Below, one piece after another: positions 18,163 through 29,040 of a stretch of DNA of 31,138 nt; position 1 is the first letter of the stretch; each line of letters starts with the position of its first letter. Source of the stretch: Schoenoplectus triqueter (Eukaryota > Streptophyta > Magnoliopsida > Poales > Cyperaceae); the NCBI GenBank assembly GCA_964058805.1, contig CAXKVV010001191.1, positions 1 to 31,138 on the forward strand, given 5' to 3'. The notes below the pieces were generated by a model, which worked only from the letters and a program-made list of their open reading frames with translations, was not told where the DNA came from and did no database searches. The position numbers were made by a program, and so were the translations under genes.

Positions 18163-19110
18163 CAGGCCTTTCTTACAAAAAAAAAGTCTGAGTTTTTGTA
18201 TCGGAAGTGAATATTTAATTTCAGTCAAAATTGTCCTTGTCACAAAGTTGTTGTCTTCATTTGTTTTCTTGAACTTTAATTCGGAACAAACAATATTCAA
18301 AACCAATTAAAAATTAGATCGGAATAATAATGATTTCATGCTTGGAATTTTCATAGACAAATGGCTGACAACTTGACGCAAGATTCTAAAAAAAATATAT
18401 ACCATGAGTGGAATATTGTTAGTTAACTGTGTATAGAAGTTTATTCTTAAGATCAGACGAAATCAAATATATAATATAGCATGACTGCTACTGCGAAACT
18501 GACAGCACCATTGAAAAAGTTTAACAAAATAAGCAAACAGGTTAAATTAGTCAAATAAATAAGAAAAAGAGATCACACAATATCACTGCAGAATCCCTAC
18601 ATTAATACATTTAGTAAAGAATTCGGATGATCAAGTAGTTGGAGCTTGGACCCTTTTTTTAATGACAAATTAGGAAATAATAATGGGTTGACATCCAAGT
18701 TCAATGCATTTCGAATAAGTTGATTTAATTTGAACTTATTATAATTCCTTTTGCACTGTGGTAGATCAATGCATTCATGAGCTTAAAAGCCATATTACAC
18801 TTTTTTTTATTGAAGATATGTCTTAAATTAAATAATTTAGTAATATTTGATCAAATAATATATGATTCGAGCCACCGCGGATTGCATTTAGACAGCTACC
18901 ATTTTTGTGTTGTTTGTAATCATACTAAAAAAAATAGTTCAATGGGTATTTCCACCGTTTGATAATCACGCTTTAACGTTTTACAGATTGGCACTTGCAA
19001 TTTATCTATATGTTTAATTTTACTCTTTATTAAAAGGTTAGGGCTTAAATGAACAGAATCAAGTTTTATCTAATGAGCGAAAAAGAGGATACTGGATACC
19101 CTGCCAGAAG
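18163..19110. other. AT-rich spacer, nothing recognised
   Basis: No gene or structured repeat was seen; the frame at 18777-18962 has no recognisable motif. Confidence 0.45.
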
Positions 19111-19243
19111 AAAAGGAATAAGATTCTCACAAGTCATTATTGCAATATGTAGTTCTACAAATCATTTTTGCAAAAAAAAAAGGAATAAGATTCTCACAAT
19201 ACAAATATGTAATTCTACAAATCATTTTTGCAAAAAAAAAAGG
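19111..19243. repeat. Two-copy tandem repeat (about 65 bp)
   Basis: The unit AAAAGGAATAAGATTCTCAC...TCTACAAATCATTTTTGCAA occurs at about 19111-19177 and 19178-19243. The first copy has 7 extra bases (around 19133-19143). Both end in an A10 run. The near identity suggests a recent duplication, perhaps by slippage between the A runs. Confidence 0.8.
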
Positions 19244-19333
19244 ATCAATCTTTTAATTTATCCCTGCTAGACTGCTAGCTACACAAGACGGAATGAGCGA
19301 TTTTAAAAAAAAAAATAGAAATTATAAAAAAAT

Positions 19334-20394
19334 CACATTTATTAGCATGGTCCGATTTTTTTTTTCGAGCCAGCAACCGTGGACCGAATTTTTTTTTTCG
19401 GATAATTTCTTCTACACTTCATTTTATCGTACTAGCCGCAGAAGACTCGATTTGAGAATGGCCTGAATTCAAAATTCGGACCATGATATTTTCTGAATTT
19501 TTTGAACTTCAAACAACATAAACTTTTGATAGGAACGTCCTGAGAAAATACACAATCACTTTTTAAAAATGGCGCAATATACATAAACCGTAATGAACAT
19601 TTTTTAGGAAAAAAAATGCTTGGAAGTCTCTCTAATTTGAGATCAATATTTATAAATTTTCGATTAACCGAATGATTATACTTTAATATAAATAAATATT
19701 CATAATTTTTAATATAAATACTTCTTAATGATATTATTATAAAAATAATTATCCTTATTTTTTATAATTATATTAAGTTATCATATATGTTATATCGTAA
19801 TATAATTTATTTTGTATCTTATTTATATTATAAAATTCAAAATCAATGATTATTTGGGCCACCACATTTGTCTGTTGTTTTCATTTTTTAAATATTTTCT
19901 TAAAGAAACTTAATTAATATTATAATTATGATTTAAATAATGATAAAAAATAAGCATGATTATTTTCTTTTTTAAGATAAAGAATATCTTTAAGAAATTA
20001 TGAATATTTATTTATGTTGTAATACCATCATTCGGTTAATCGAAAATTAATAAATAAGTTGACCACAAATTAGTGAAACTTCAAAGCATTTTTTACTTAA
20101 AAAATGTTCATTACGGTTTACTCATATTGTGTCATTTTCAAAAAAATATTTGTGTATTTTCTCATAATGTTCCTATCAAAACTATGGTTGTTTAAAATTC
20201 AAAAAATTCAGATTATACTATGGTCCGAATTTTTAATTCAGGCCATCCCCTGACCACCCGAAAGGTTACACATGACCCAGATCGGAGAAAATGAAAAGTG
20301 ATGGCCTGAAAAAATTGAACCAAGGTTGATAGTCCGAAAAAAATTCAGGCTATGCTATTGATGGAAAAAAAAATATCAATCATGCTAAAATATG
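19334..20394. mobile_element. Large foldback element, about 1.06 kb
   Basis: The left arm from about 19334 to 19700 is complementary to 20030-20394. Matching landmarks include AAATTCGGACCAT, CTGAATTTTTTGAA, TTTTGATAGGAAC, GAGAAAATACACAA, AAACCGTAATGAACATTTTT and AATTTTCGATTAACCGAATG. Arms of about 350 bp around an AT-rich centre suggest a MULE-like or foldback element. The right end has a small internal duplication (AGCATAG and AGCATG motifs), so the exact terminus and TSD are unclear. Non-coding. Confidence 0.78.
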
Positions 20395-20651
20395 TTCAAC
20401 TATTTTTGCATTTTTTTTATTTTTGAAAATTTTGCGCAATGAGTTTTTCTGCCGTTTAAATTTTTTTTCGTTTTTCCTTCTTCTTTATCTGACAATGAGT
20501 CATATCTAATTATAATTTTTAATAAGACAACATATTATCAGAGCATTAAAAAAAATAGAAATGTAAAGAGTAGCGATCTTCACCCACACGAAATGACATG
20601 ACACAGAGGACAACTTTTAGGTCAAATTTCTTCAATCAATGTTATAAAAAA

Positions 20652-21404
20652 GGGAAAATTAGTTTCATGTCCCTTTAAAATTTTAAATTTAGCAAAATAT
20701 CACTTCAAAACTTTAACTCCCTCTAATGCCACTCTAAAATAAGTTTATTTAGTCTTTTGCCACACTTATATATTTTTTGTTCATTTTTAATTAAGTTCAG
20801 TAAAATATCACTGTATTTTTGGGATGTATTTTTTTAATTCCAAAAATATCCTCATTTCTGTCTGATATATTTTTTCATACTAATTTCATCTGTTAAAATC
20901 GTTGATATCTCTGCAAAATGCGTAATGCAGAAAGCAAATTTCAGACTATGAGCATCATAATTCAGAACTTTAAAAGCAAAAATTCTATTCGTAAGCATAT
21001 ATAAATGCATTTTTGTAATTTTCTTTATGGGTCATTTGGATAGAAGATTTTAGTACGATTTATTTGTTGACTGTTTTCTCTACTGTAGAATAAAATAAAA
21101 AAGTGTTTGGTTTGACATTTGCTAAAATAATTACGCATTTTGCAGAGATATCAACGATTTTAACAGACGAAATTAGTAGGAAAAGATATATCAGACAGAA
21201 ATGAGGGTATTTTTGAAATTAAAAAATACATCCAAAAAATATAGTGATATTTTACTTAACTTAATTAAAAATGAACAAAAAAATATATAAGTGTGGCAAA
21301 AGACTAAATAAATTTATTTTAGGGTGGCATTAGAGAGAGTTAAAATTTTGAAGTGTCATTTTGCTAAATTTAAAGTTTTAAAATGGCATTAGATTAATTT
21401 TCCC
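20652..21404. mobile_element. MULE-type MITE with perfect 9-bp TSD
   Basis: 753 bp beginning GGGAAAATTAG and ending TTAATTTTCCC. Long terminal inverted repeats are shared (AAATTTAGCAAAAT, CTCTAATGCCAC, TAGTCTTTTGCCACACTTAT). TATAAAAAA precedes the element (20643-20651) and follows it (21405-21413). A 9-bp TSD fits a Mutator-like origin. Further in, the pair GCAGAGATATCAACGATTTT (21142-21161) and its partner at about 20900-20920 also fold. No coding sequence is seen. Confidence 0.9.
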
Positions 21405-21413
21405 TATAAAAAA

Positions 21414-22334
21414 ATGACGACATTTTGTCATTTTATCAGCCGACGAATGTCATTTCCACATTCAAACGAAAAATCTTTTTAAATCTGGTTTACCCATGTT
21501 CGAATTCAAAATCCGGATTTCTGACGATCCCAGAACAAATAAGGAATCAAGTCGATCAACAAAACCGGAGAGGAGAATTGCAAATCCAGAGAGAGATTGA
21601 ACAACAATATAACGACTGGTTCTGACAGTAAATCTGCAGTCACCTTTTTTTTTTCTTTTTACCTTTCTCGTCATTAGAAATTATCTTCTTCTTTTTTTCT
21701 CATTTTTTTCTTTAATTTACTTTCATTTTAAATCCTTTATTCGTACAACACCGCTCATGTTCTTTTCACGTAATGAAATTTTAGGGCTCTCACATTTTCT
21801 TAAAAAAAAGATCGGAGACAATCAAAACGTGTATAAAAGTATAAGCCGACAAATTTATAAATTTGCATATTGATTTGATCAATATAATAAACACATCACA
21901 TATCCTTATATAGTTATATTTTGAAAACGTAACTTGTGGTCATAATTATGTCATGAAATGATGAAATGTTAGTGGGATACCTTACAATCTCATGTTCTTT
22001 ACACAATATAATTCTCAAAATAGCATCTCAATTTAATAATTACGATAAGGCAATTATGAGATGATATTGACACTGTTTATTTGTCTTCTTAAATCTTAAT
22101 TCGCTTACCTGCTTCATTAAAAGAGATTGAAAAAAGTAAATTGAAACACTAGAAAATTAAAACAAAAACTTGAAACAATCTCGGATCTCCTAACCAAAAC
22201 TTAAAACAAAACTCCCGCTAACCAAAACTAGTAAATTCTCCTAATTAGGTTAAAACTTAAAATAAAACTACTCCTAACCAAAATTTAAACACTATGTCCA
22301 AAAACCAAAAAAAAAAATCTCTAAAATAAAACGG
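21414..22334. other. Spacer downstream of the response regulator
   Basis: The plus-strand frame 21425-21625 and the minus-strand frame 21462-21674 overlap and show no family. The motif CTAACCAAAA(C/T) occurs three times at 22190-22200, 22218-22228 and 22274-22284. The end nearest 22334 would hold the 3' UTR of the minus-strand gene; no clear polyadenylation signal was singled out. Confidence 0.45.
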
Positions 22335-23038
22335 CTAGCATCTCATCACGCGGTTACAAAGTCGTGACACGTCATCAAGCCGGACAGGTTTGATCAAGAA
22401 ATCCTCTGCTCCTTCCCGTAGGCACCTGGAGATCCTATTGGGTACATTTTCGGATGACATTATCACCACTGGGATTTTTTTCAGCTCAGCAGACTCCTAA
22501 AATTTATAAAAATAAAAATAAAATAAAATACCAGTTCAGTTCCAAATTAATACATAGATAATTCAATCGATGAAACCAAATTTAACACTTTGGAATTTAG
22601 TTTTGACAAAAGTTCGAACCTTGATCCTCTTGAGCAGCTCATACCCTGTCATCTCAGGCATCCAATAATCCGTAAATATCATATTCACATTTGGCTCCTG
22701 TAAATTCAAATCAATTCGAATTTAATACCAAAAGTGAAGAAATCCTAATCTCCACGCGAAATTAAATCATCTAATATAAATTTTACTACGCACCAAGCAA
22801 AGAAGCTCTAATGCTCTCTGCGCACTATCCACCGAAGTAACTGCGAAATGACAAATTAACAAACTCAATCAATCACTTAAACTCTCAGTTGATTACGAAT
22901 TTGAGTAATTTACAATCGAAGAAACAAAATAGTACCTCTGAATTTCGAACTTCTCAAAAGCATGGCGATCAAAGCGCGATCGACTGGGCTGTCATCCACA
23001 GCCAGCACATGCAACTCACGCTCTTCTTGCGACACCAT
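22335..23038 (-). CDS. Type-A two-component response regulator (cytokinin signalling), 4 exons
   Basis: The protein is a receiver domain that takes phosphate from histidine phosphotransfer proteins; type-A members are cytokinin-induced negative regulators of the pathway. The coding exons on the minus strand are 23038-22936, 22840-22794, 22697-22620 and 22496-22335, all with GT-AG introns and frames that join to 129 residues. Seen features are [12 protein letters not shown] with the acidic pair D15/D16, the phosphoacceptor D60 in [19 protein letters not shown], the switch Ser in PVVIMSSEN (about S90), and K112 in [14 protein letters not shown] and the EGAEDF.(I/L)KP block are typical of plant type-A regulators. 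The protein ends soon after the domain (RLCNRVMRC), with no DNA-binding GARP region, which excludes type B. The segment between exon 2 (ELLCL) and EPNVNMIF is short; many type-A proteins have a variable insert there. No lesion is visible, so it is probably functional. A type-C assignment is less likely because of the MSSEN motif and intron pattern. Confidence 0.93.
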
Positions 23039-23165
23039 TTCCTTTTTCTGATAGTCTTCTCGTTTGCGATCAGTTCGTTATCTCTTTTGAAGAGAAATAA
23101 AGAGAGCTTGAGGAGGAATGATGGATAAATAAAGGAGAGAAGAAAGAGACGAATCGATGCTTTGA
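23039..23165 (-). promoter_or_regulatory. 5' UTR of the response-regulator gene (inferred)
   Basis: Between the start codon at 23038 and a start site about 30 bp below the TATA box, the minus strand is rich in CTCTC and TTTCTTCTC, common in plant leaders. The plus-strand frame 22889-23128 is a shadow of this and exon 1. Confidence 0.5.
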
Positions 23166-23189
23166 GAGAAACCGATATCCAATTCCAAG

Positions 23190-23197
23190 CTTATATA
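23190..23197 (-). promoter_or_regulatory. TATA box of the response-regulator gene
   Basis: The minus strand reads GGGCTATATAAGCTTGG. TATATAAG is close to the plant consensus and lies about 150 bp before the ATG, which gives a reasonable leader length. Confidence 0.7.
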
Positions 23198-23279
23198 GCC
23201 CTATAATTACAAAAAGGCGAATCAAGGAAAAGCACCTCCGAATGAACCCGGAGCACACAAACGCGGAGAAATGAGTCCA

Positions 23280-23425
23280 CACAGAAAAGTGGGGCCCGTT
23301 TAGGGGTTCAATTCTCCGGCGTATGACCTGGTCAGAGGGGAATTCAGACAAGTGACAAGAGGATGCAATTGACTGATACGGATCCGGATCGGGACCCGAG
23401 CTGTCCTTGAGTTGGGGCCCACGGG
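23280..23425 (-). promoter_or_regulatory. Upstream promoter with GGGCCCAC-type motifs
   Basis: GGGCCCAC at 23415-23422 and GGGGCCCG near 23290 resemble TCP/site-II binding sequences. GGATCC/GGATC motifs near 23381-23395 contain the GAT(C/T) core bound by type-B response regulators, the expected activators of type-A genes. This is motif matching only. Confidence 0.3.
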
Positions 23426-23599
23426 CAGATTTGTTCAGGATTTGGATCTCCCCCGATTCGCACCAAACAGGTGACTTTTCCCCATCTTTATTTTCTCTCG
23501 TATCTCTATTACACGGAGTCCAACTCGGCCTAGATTTGGCTCATAAATTTATTGGATTTTCTTTTATTTTTATTTTATTTGATGTTTTCGGTTTTACGT

Positions 23600-24629
23600 A
23601 AACACCCCTATAATTTTTTATTTTGTTTTACTGTCTGCAAATAGAAGCTAGGAAAGATTACGCATGATATAATTTATGTTATTATTTCTTAAATTTGCAT
23701 AATTAGATGAATTTTTATTACATTAATTAATGGAATATCTCTGAGAATAAGTGTTATATTTACTACTATTGTTTACTTGTTATGATGGCAGATAGCACGT
23801 TTTTGGTAGGAGTAGAATAGATTTTTCTTACATTTAGATTCTATAAAAATAAAAGGATGTTGATACTTAAAGATATCCAACTCATTTTAACATATTCTTA
23901 CACTGATAGATTTGATTCAAGTATCTTGACAAAATAGATTAAAAAATTCAAATTGAGTTCTTAATTATAAAATAAATTTGGGATATCAGAAAATCCTATG
24001 AAGTTTTTTTTCTTTCAACTAGATTTTGTAATGTCAATAATTGAAGGTAGTGCAGAAAGGAAACCACCTCACTTATCCCATAATTATATTTACACACTTT
24101 TAAATTAATTTTCATTGAAATTCAGGTACCTAAGAGAATGTCGTAGTTAGAAGTGTCAACTAGTAAGTACTATAATTAAATTTTGAAATAGAAAACTAGT
24201 ATAAATATGTTTGAAAGAATACAGTGCAGAAACAATAAAAAAATGTGTTGAGGTGTTAAATGAAACTTAATTTCTTAATTATTCTCCGGAAGGTAAAGGC
24301 TGGACCAAGTCCACTGATTGGCTAAAGGACTCGAAATGAAAATTCTACAACATAAATTCAAGAGAGATAGATATAGATAATTAAGTCATCATGGGTCGTC
24401 GCTTTAAAAATTAATGTGTAATCTTTTCTTGTACCGAATCTGTCTTTAACAACTATCGTTTGTTACTGTCGTCACCGTATCCAATACAAATACTCCAAAC
24501 TGTCACTACGATCTTCACAATAAAATCCCTCGAAATCTTCGTAAAGAAAAAGGATAGACATTGTAAATTCTAGCTTTTACTTTTTCCTTTTTATCACGAG
24601 GAGTACTCATCCAATGAAGCACGGAAACG
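23600..24629. other. Spacer, nothing recognised
   Basis: AT-rich, without an open frame of note or clear repeats. Confidence 0.5.
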
Positions 24630-25097
24630 GAATTCTGTGCGGATTAGAGTGGTGAGCTTCCGGACTTCAAATCTGCTCTTATTCTTATTTTTGAAGAAGA
24701 ATAGAGTCCGTTATCAATTTAAAAATAAAATAAAAATAAAAAAAGTTTATAGAGATGTTATTTTATTTATAGATTGATAGTCTATCAAATTTTATATAAT
24801 TTCATTAACGTTTGATAGTTCATCAAAGACCGTTAATTTAGAACCATTATAAATATTAGTGAAAAACCGTTAAATTTGATCATATTTGATGGACTATCAA
24901 ACGTTAATGAAATTATATGAAATTTGACAGTATATCAATATATAAATAAAATAACATATCTATAAACTTTTTTTTATTTTTTTTATTTTTTTCTACTTTT
25001 TTAGAATTGATAACAAATATTTATTCTTCTCAGAGAATAATAGCAGATTTGGAGCTGAGCTTCCGCAGTGGACCATCTGATTATTGCAGAGGAATTC
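24630..25097. mobile_element. Foldback element with family-A core and different outer arms (copy 4)
   Basis: The core 24711-25013 has the family A plan (AGTTTATAGAGATGTTATTT, TTTGATAGTTCATCAAAGAC, TTTGATGGACTATCAAACG). It lacks the family A termini (TTGACAATGG...). Instead it is bordered by another inverted repeat: the left GAATTC at 24630, then CAAATCTGCT and AGAAGAATA, matches the complement of the right GAATTC at 25092-25097, then CAAATCTGCTATTATTCT and AGAAGAATA. The outer arms align over about 80 bp with indels. This is either a chimeric MITE or a family A core that acquired new ends. Confidence 0.72.
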
Positions 25098-25637
25098 AGC
25101 TGTGTGCAGGGGACAATTGCCTCCTTCGAAAAAAGTTTCGACGAATATTTTTATAGTTCTCGATATACAATCTAATTTACAATCTAATTCACACACTACT
25201 TCTAACAAATTAACTTAATAGTTCTCGATATACAATACCTATATTGAACGCTACTCATCAAATATTAGTAGCTAGCGCAAATAGAAATTCTCCGCCCGTT
25301 TATCTTTATTTTTTTTTCTTATTTTTAGTTTAGCAATCCGAATTTTAAGATGTAACAAGAATTCTATCTTATAAAACCATGGAGCATAAAAGAATAAAGA
25401 AAATATTTAGTCAATATAGTAGCTCATCTATATTATTGTCACAAATACATAATTTTGACTCGTCCGATTCTTTTTATTTTTTTCATTCTGAAAATTTTAC
25501 ATGAGCGATCTAAATGTTATGATTCAGAGAAACATCAATATTAAAGAAATGACTATTACTTTTTGGTCATTTTGCATGGTCTAATTCCTACGCTAGTTAA
25601 GTTAACGAGATTCTTATGGATATTTTTTTTTATTTCA
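25098..25637. other. AT-rich spacer, nothing recognised
   Basis: A short direct repeat TAGTTCTCGATATACAAT occurs at about 25155-25172 and 25219-25236. No gene was recognised. Confidence 0.5.
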
Positions 25638-25992
25638 CTGCAAATAGACATAAAAGTCCCTATGATATGTTATATGGACTATTTGCATAGCTGTGATGAG
25701 ATGTAACTTCGACATTAGAGATGCGATTAGTGTATCTCACATGATTTGCGTAAGCCGAGAAGATGGTGTTTCATGCCACACGAAGCGAATATTAATTTGT
25801 TCTTTCCGACTGTGAGCAGAGTTCTACTTTTCAAGTCCTATAGTCGAAAATATACTGAAAATAGTATATAAATCTCAAAAAAATAAAATTAATTTCAATC
25901 ATCGGATCCTGAAAAGTAAGACTCGGCTCACGAATTCGACGATCAGCAAATTTCGTCGCCATATCTTATTATCACAGGACTATTTGTAAATT
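25638..25992. mobile_element. Candidate small foldback element
   Basis: GTGAGCAGAGTTCTACTTTT (25815-25834) is complementary, with few mismatches, to AAAAGTAAGACTCGGCTCAC (25912-25931). The outer parts GCAAATAG...GTCCCTATGATA and TTATCACAGGACTATTTGTA are also inverted relative to each other. GGACTATTTG appears at 25677-25686 and again at 25977-25986. The borders are uncertain; it could be a decayed MITE. Confidence 0.4.
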
Positions 25993-26845
25993 GTATATGA
26001 TCTTTTTGCCATCCTCTAATTCTAATGATTAGATTTCATTTTAATAATTGATTATAATGAATCTCTCGCTCGGATTTTTTTTTGCGCTCTTAATATATTA
26101 ATATTTCATAAGTAGTTGATTGTCTACTAGTTTTTCGTACCCCCTTCATGTCAACATATATTCAATATAAATTATAATTCATGCAAATTGAATTCAAATT
26201 ATATAGTTCGGAAATCAAGGAAATTATTATTACTTGCTTGATTAGAGTTGATTCACGAACTATTAACTTTAAAAAAGTAACGATAATTGTAGATCTCAAA
26301 TTTTAACTCAAATTGTAGATTTAAAATTGATTTGAAAATAAAATTCCATTTGTCTTTGTTTTTTTTTATTATAGTAGCAGTCTACAATTGACTTCATATT
26401 TTATACAACTTAATTTAGATTGAAAACTGATTGCATAATTTAAGAAAGTATTAGAATAGTAGGGGTCTGACCTTTTCATTAGTCCAAAACTAAGGAAAAC
26501 CTTTTAGTATAAAACTATAAAATATCAGTTGTCAAGTATATTTTTAAATAGCAATTAAAAAATGAAACATTCCAAGGATTAGGATACAAAATATCATCTT
26601 TACCAGCAGCTGATAAATAAATTAACTACAAAATCACTCAACCGGTACCGAGGCAGATCTCCGTCACAATCAGGCCCATTCTTTAAGGATCACTTTATTA
26701 TTTTCTAATTGCAACTTGTTATATTCGTGAATTTTAATACAACACGTACATTCTTAACCTGGCGAGAAAAATTGCATCTGTGTACCTTCACTTGTGTAAA
26801 ATCGCACGTCTTTGATTGACTAATCTTATTTTATGTGTAAGTTGC
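25993..26845. other. AT-rich spacer, nothing recognised
   Basis: No coding, RNA or repeat feature could be supported. Confidence 0.45.
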
Positions 26846-26849
26846 AGGA

Positions 26850-27290
26850 AAAGTTTAAGCCTGGCTCGAGTTTCGTTCGATTTTTTAATAATTTGGTTTG
26901 ATTTTTTATCTATTCAGTTCGGATTCGAATTCATTATTTTTCAATGTTTGGCACGGTTCGACTCATAAATAATTTGATATTACTTATGTTAATATATTTT
27001 GGTTATAAAATCAGTAAAATATAGATAAATTAATTAATATAATTCAATAAATTAGAATATATATTTATTTATGTTATAATTATTATTATTTAGTTTTGTT
27101 ATAAAATTAATAAAATATTAGTTAATTTGATTCTATTTTTTTATGATTATAAAAATAAGTATAAAAATTATAATAATTGAGCTCGTCTAGAGCTCCACCT
27201 CAGCTTAAATTTGAGCAAGCTTAACTTGATTTTAGATTGAATTTAATTTTAATTTGAATTTGATTCGATTAACTCGTTTGTAACCCTCGA
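26850..27290. repeat. Degenerate repeat with TCGAG/GAGCTC-rich ends
   Basis: AAGCCTGGCTCGAGTTTCGT near 26859 and GAGCTCGTCTAGAGCTC near 27179 with AACTCG near 27271 resemble the common plant dispersed repeat built of GCTCGAGCTCG-type words, with AT-rich sequence between. The arms are partly complementary. No TSD was found; the class is uncertain. Confidence 0.3.
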
Positions 27291-27299
27291 TGTAAAATC

Positions 27300-28380
27300 A
27301 TAAACAAGCGAATTTATTTGTCGTTTCAAAACGTAATCAAACTTTCAAATAATACCTCCCTCTCAATGTAGGCAACCTACATCGACAATTTAAATGGATT
27401 TATTTTATAAACTACGTTACTCTTGGTCTAACGGGAAATAATTATTTGTGGTGCCATTTAATGGTAACATTGCTGGTAAATATATTTTATTAATGAAGAA
27501 AAGATGTTTGAAATCGCAACTCATATTAGATATATCTGGTTTAAAAAGGCAAATGTATTGCTGTTCGAATCACATTCTAAAGGCACAAAATATTGATGGA
27601 TCAATATATGTATCAAACATTCAATCGTTCGGATATGAAAATCAAATTGTTGAAAAGAACAGGTAAAGATTGCAATAATGTCTTTTAGTTGTTTAACATA
27701 ATACAACTTGAAGGGCAGGTTCAATCTTTGGTATGATAGAAAAGATAAATCAGAAATTATTCTCTGTCAAGTGTATCGAGGACAACAGCACGGCAATCTA
27801 ATATTCAAATCATAAAAGCAATATTGCTCTAAAAAGTATAACTCTGATGCTCTAATAATATATTCCCATTTGAAATGGATATAAGAGGAAACCGTACAAA
27901 TTTTTATTTACACTCAAAATCTTAGTGTTGATGCTGCAAAAAAAAATAATCTCTCTATATAATTACAAAAATTAATGTCGTTAATTACTGCAGCCACAGA
28001 GTAGACACACATATTTATTTCAAAATATTATCTGAAATTTCTATTCTGCTGTCCCAATTTTCTCCTAATAGCGAAACAAGTTGCTGACAGAGAATAATTT
28101 CTCAAAAAATAATACGTCCATAAGAAAATATCTAAAAGGTGTTAGATTTAAAATTAAATAACACTATTAAGTAAGATTCTACTTTAATGATTCAGATTAT
28201 TATGTCCTCAATAACTGTAAAGAGATAATTTTGAGAAAGCACAAAAATATTGTTAAACCGTGAATTTTGATTAAGCAATAATAATATTAGAAGGATAATT
28301 AAAAGGATTAACGTGAATTAATAAATAACATAAACTAATAATCAAAGATAAATGTATATATATTTCAATAAATAAACAAC
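27300..28380. other. AT-rich spacer, nothing recognised
   Basis: The frame 27448-27666 (plus) overlaps a minus-strand frame 27521-27724; neither has a recognisable domain. No strong repeat was seen. Confidence 0.45.
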
Positions 28381-28385
28381 CAGCT

Positions 28386-28409
28386 AATATATATATATAT
28401 ATATATATA
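28386..28409. repeat. (AT)n microsatellite
   Basis: Twelve uninterrupted AT units. It lies in very AT-rich sequence without flanking MITE ends. Confidence 0.9.
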
Positions 28410-28839
28410 ATAAAATTTAATTTACAAACAAACAATAAATAATCGAATTGAAAATTTATAAATTAATATATTTAATTAATAACATGAGCTAACGAATTTC
28501 GCAATATCAATATAATTAGATAACTAAATAAATAATAGTAGAATATGATACATAAATAAACTAAATAAAAGTTATTCTACTGAATTGAAAACCAGACAAG
28601 ATCACCATTCATAAAATCTCGTCGTGACCCCAGATAGCTCAGTTTTAACTAACTCGAATTAACTCAATGGAATGCCATCAAACTTAAATTTTAAAATAAC
28701 TGGAAAACGATCAAGAACTCAAAAGTTTTAAACTGACTGACTAACGATAATCATGACTTCGATAATAAGAATTATAATCAATGACCATATCATAAGTTTC
28801 ACAAACGACCATATCAAGATTTTCACAGCCAATCCCGAG

Positions 28840-29040
28840 TCTGTCTCTCTCTCTGCATTTAAGACTATGTCTCCTCTCTCTCTTTCTCTCTTCTCCTCTC
28901 TCTCTTTCCTCTCCGCTTTTGACTTCCCCCAGGTGAGAAGCCCCGCTCCCCTTTTCGCTCACCCCTCTCCGTCGCTCCCTCACTCTCCTCTACCGCTCTC
29001 GCCGAATCCATTGTCCTCTCTCTCTCTCTCTCACCTGTCA
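28840..29040 (+). repeat. CT-rich low-complexity tract
   Basis: Repeated CTCTCT runs (for example 28843-28854, 28871-28912 and 29013-29031) mixed with CCCC-rich pieces, in contrast to the AT-rich DNA before it. In plants such tracts often mark core promoters or 5' leaders, and also leaders of LTR elements. Open frames on both strands here are by-products of the low complexity. Confidence 0.6.

Noticed and set aside
13508..21413. CRISPR array or tandem-repeat locus
   Set aside because: The repeats are inverted transposon arms with TSDs, not regularly spaced direct repeats, and the DNA is plant nuclear.
22335..23038. Sex-determination role by analogy with type-A regulators in poplar and willow
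   Set aside because: Nothing in the window shows sex linkage or partial inverted copies of the regulator; the analogy alone is not evidence.
27448..27724. Opposed open frames of about 70 residues
   Set aside because: No conserved motif, and stop-free stretches of this size are expected by chance.
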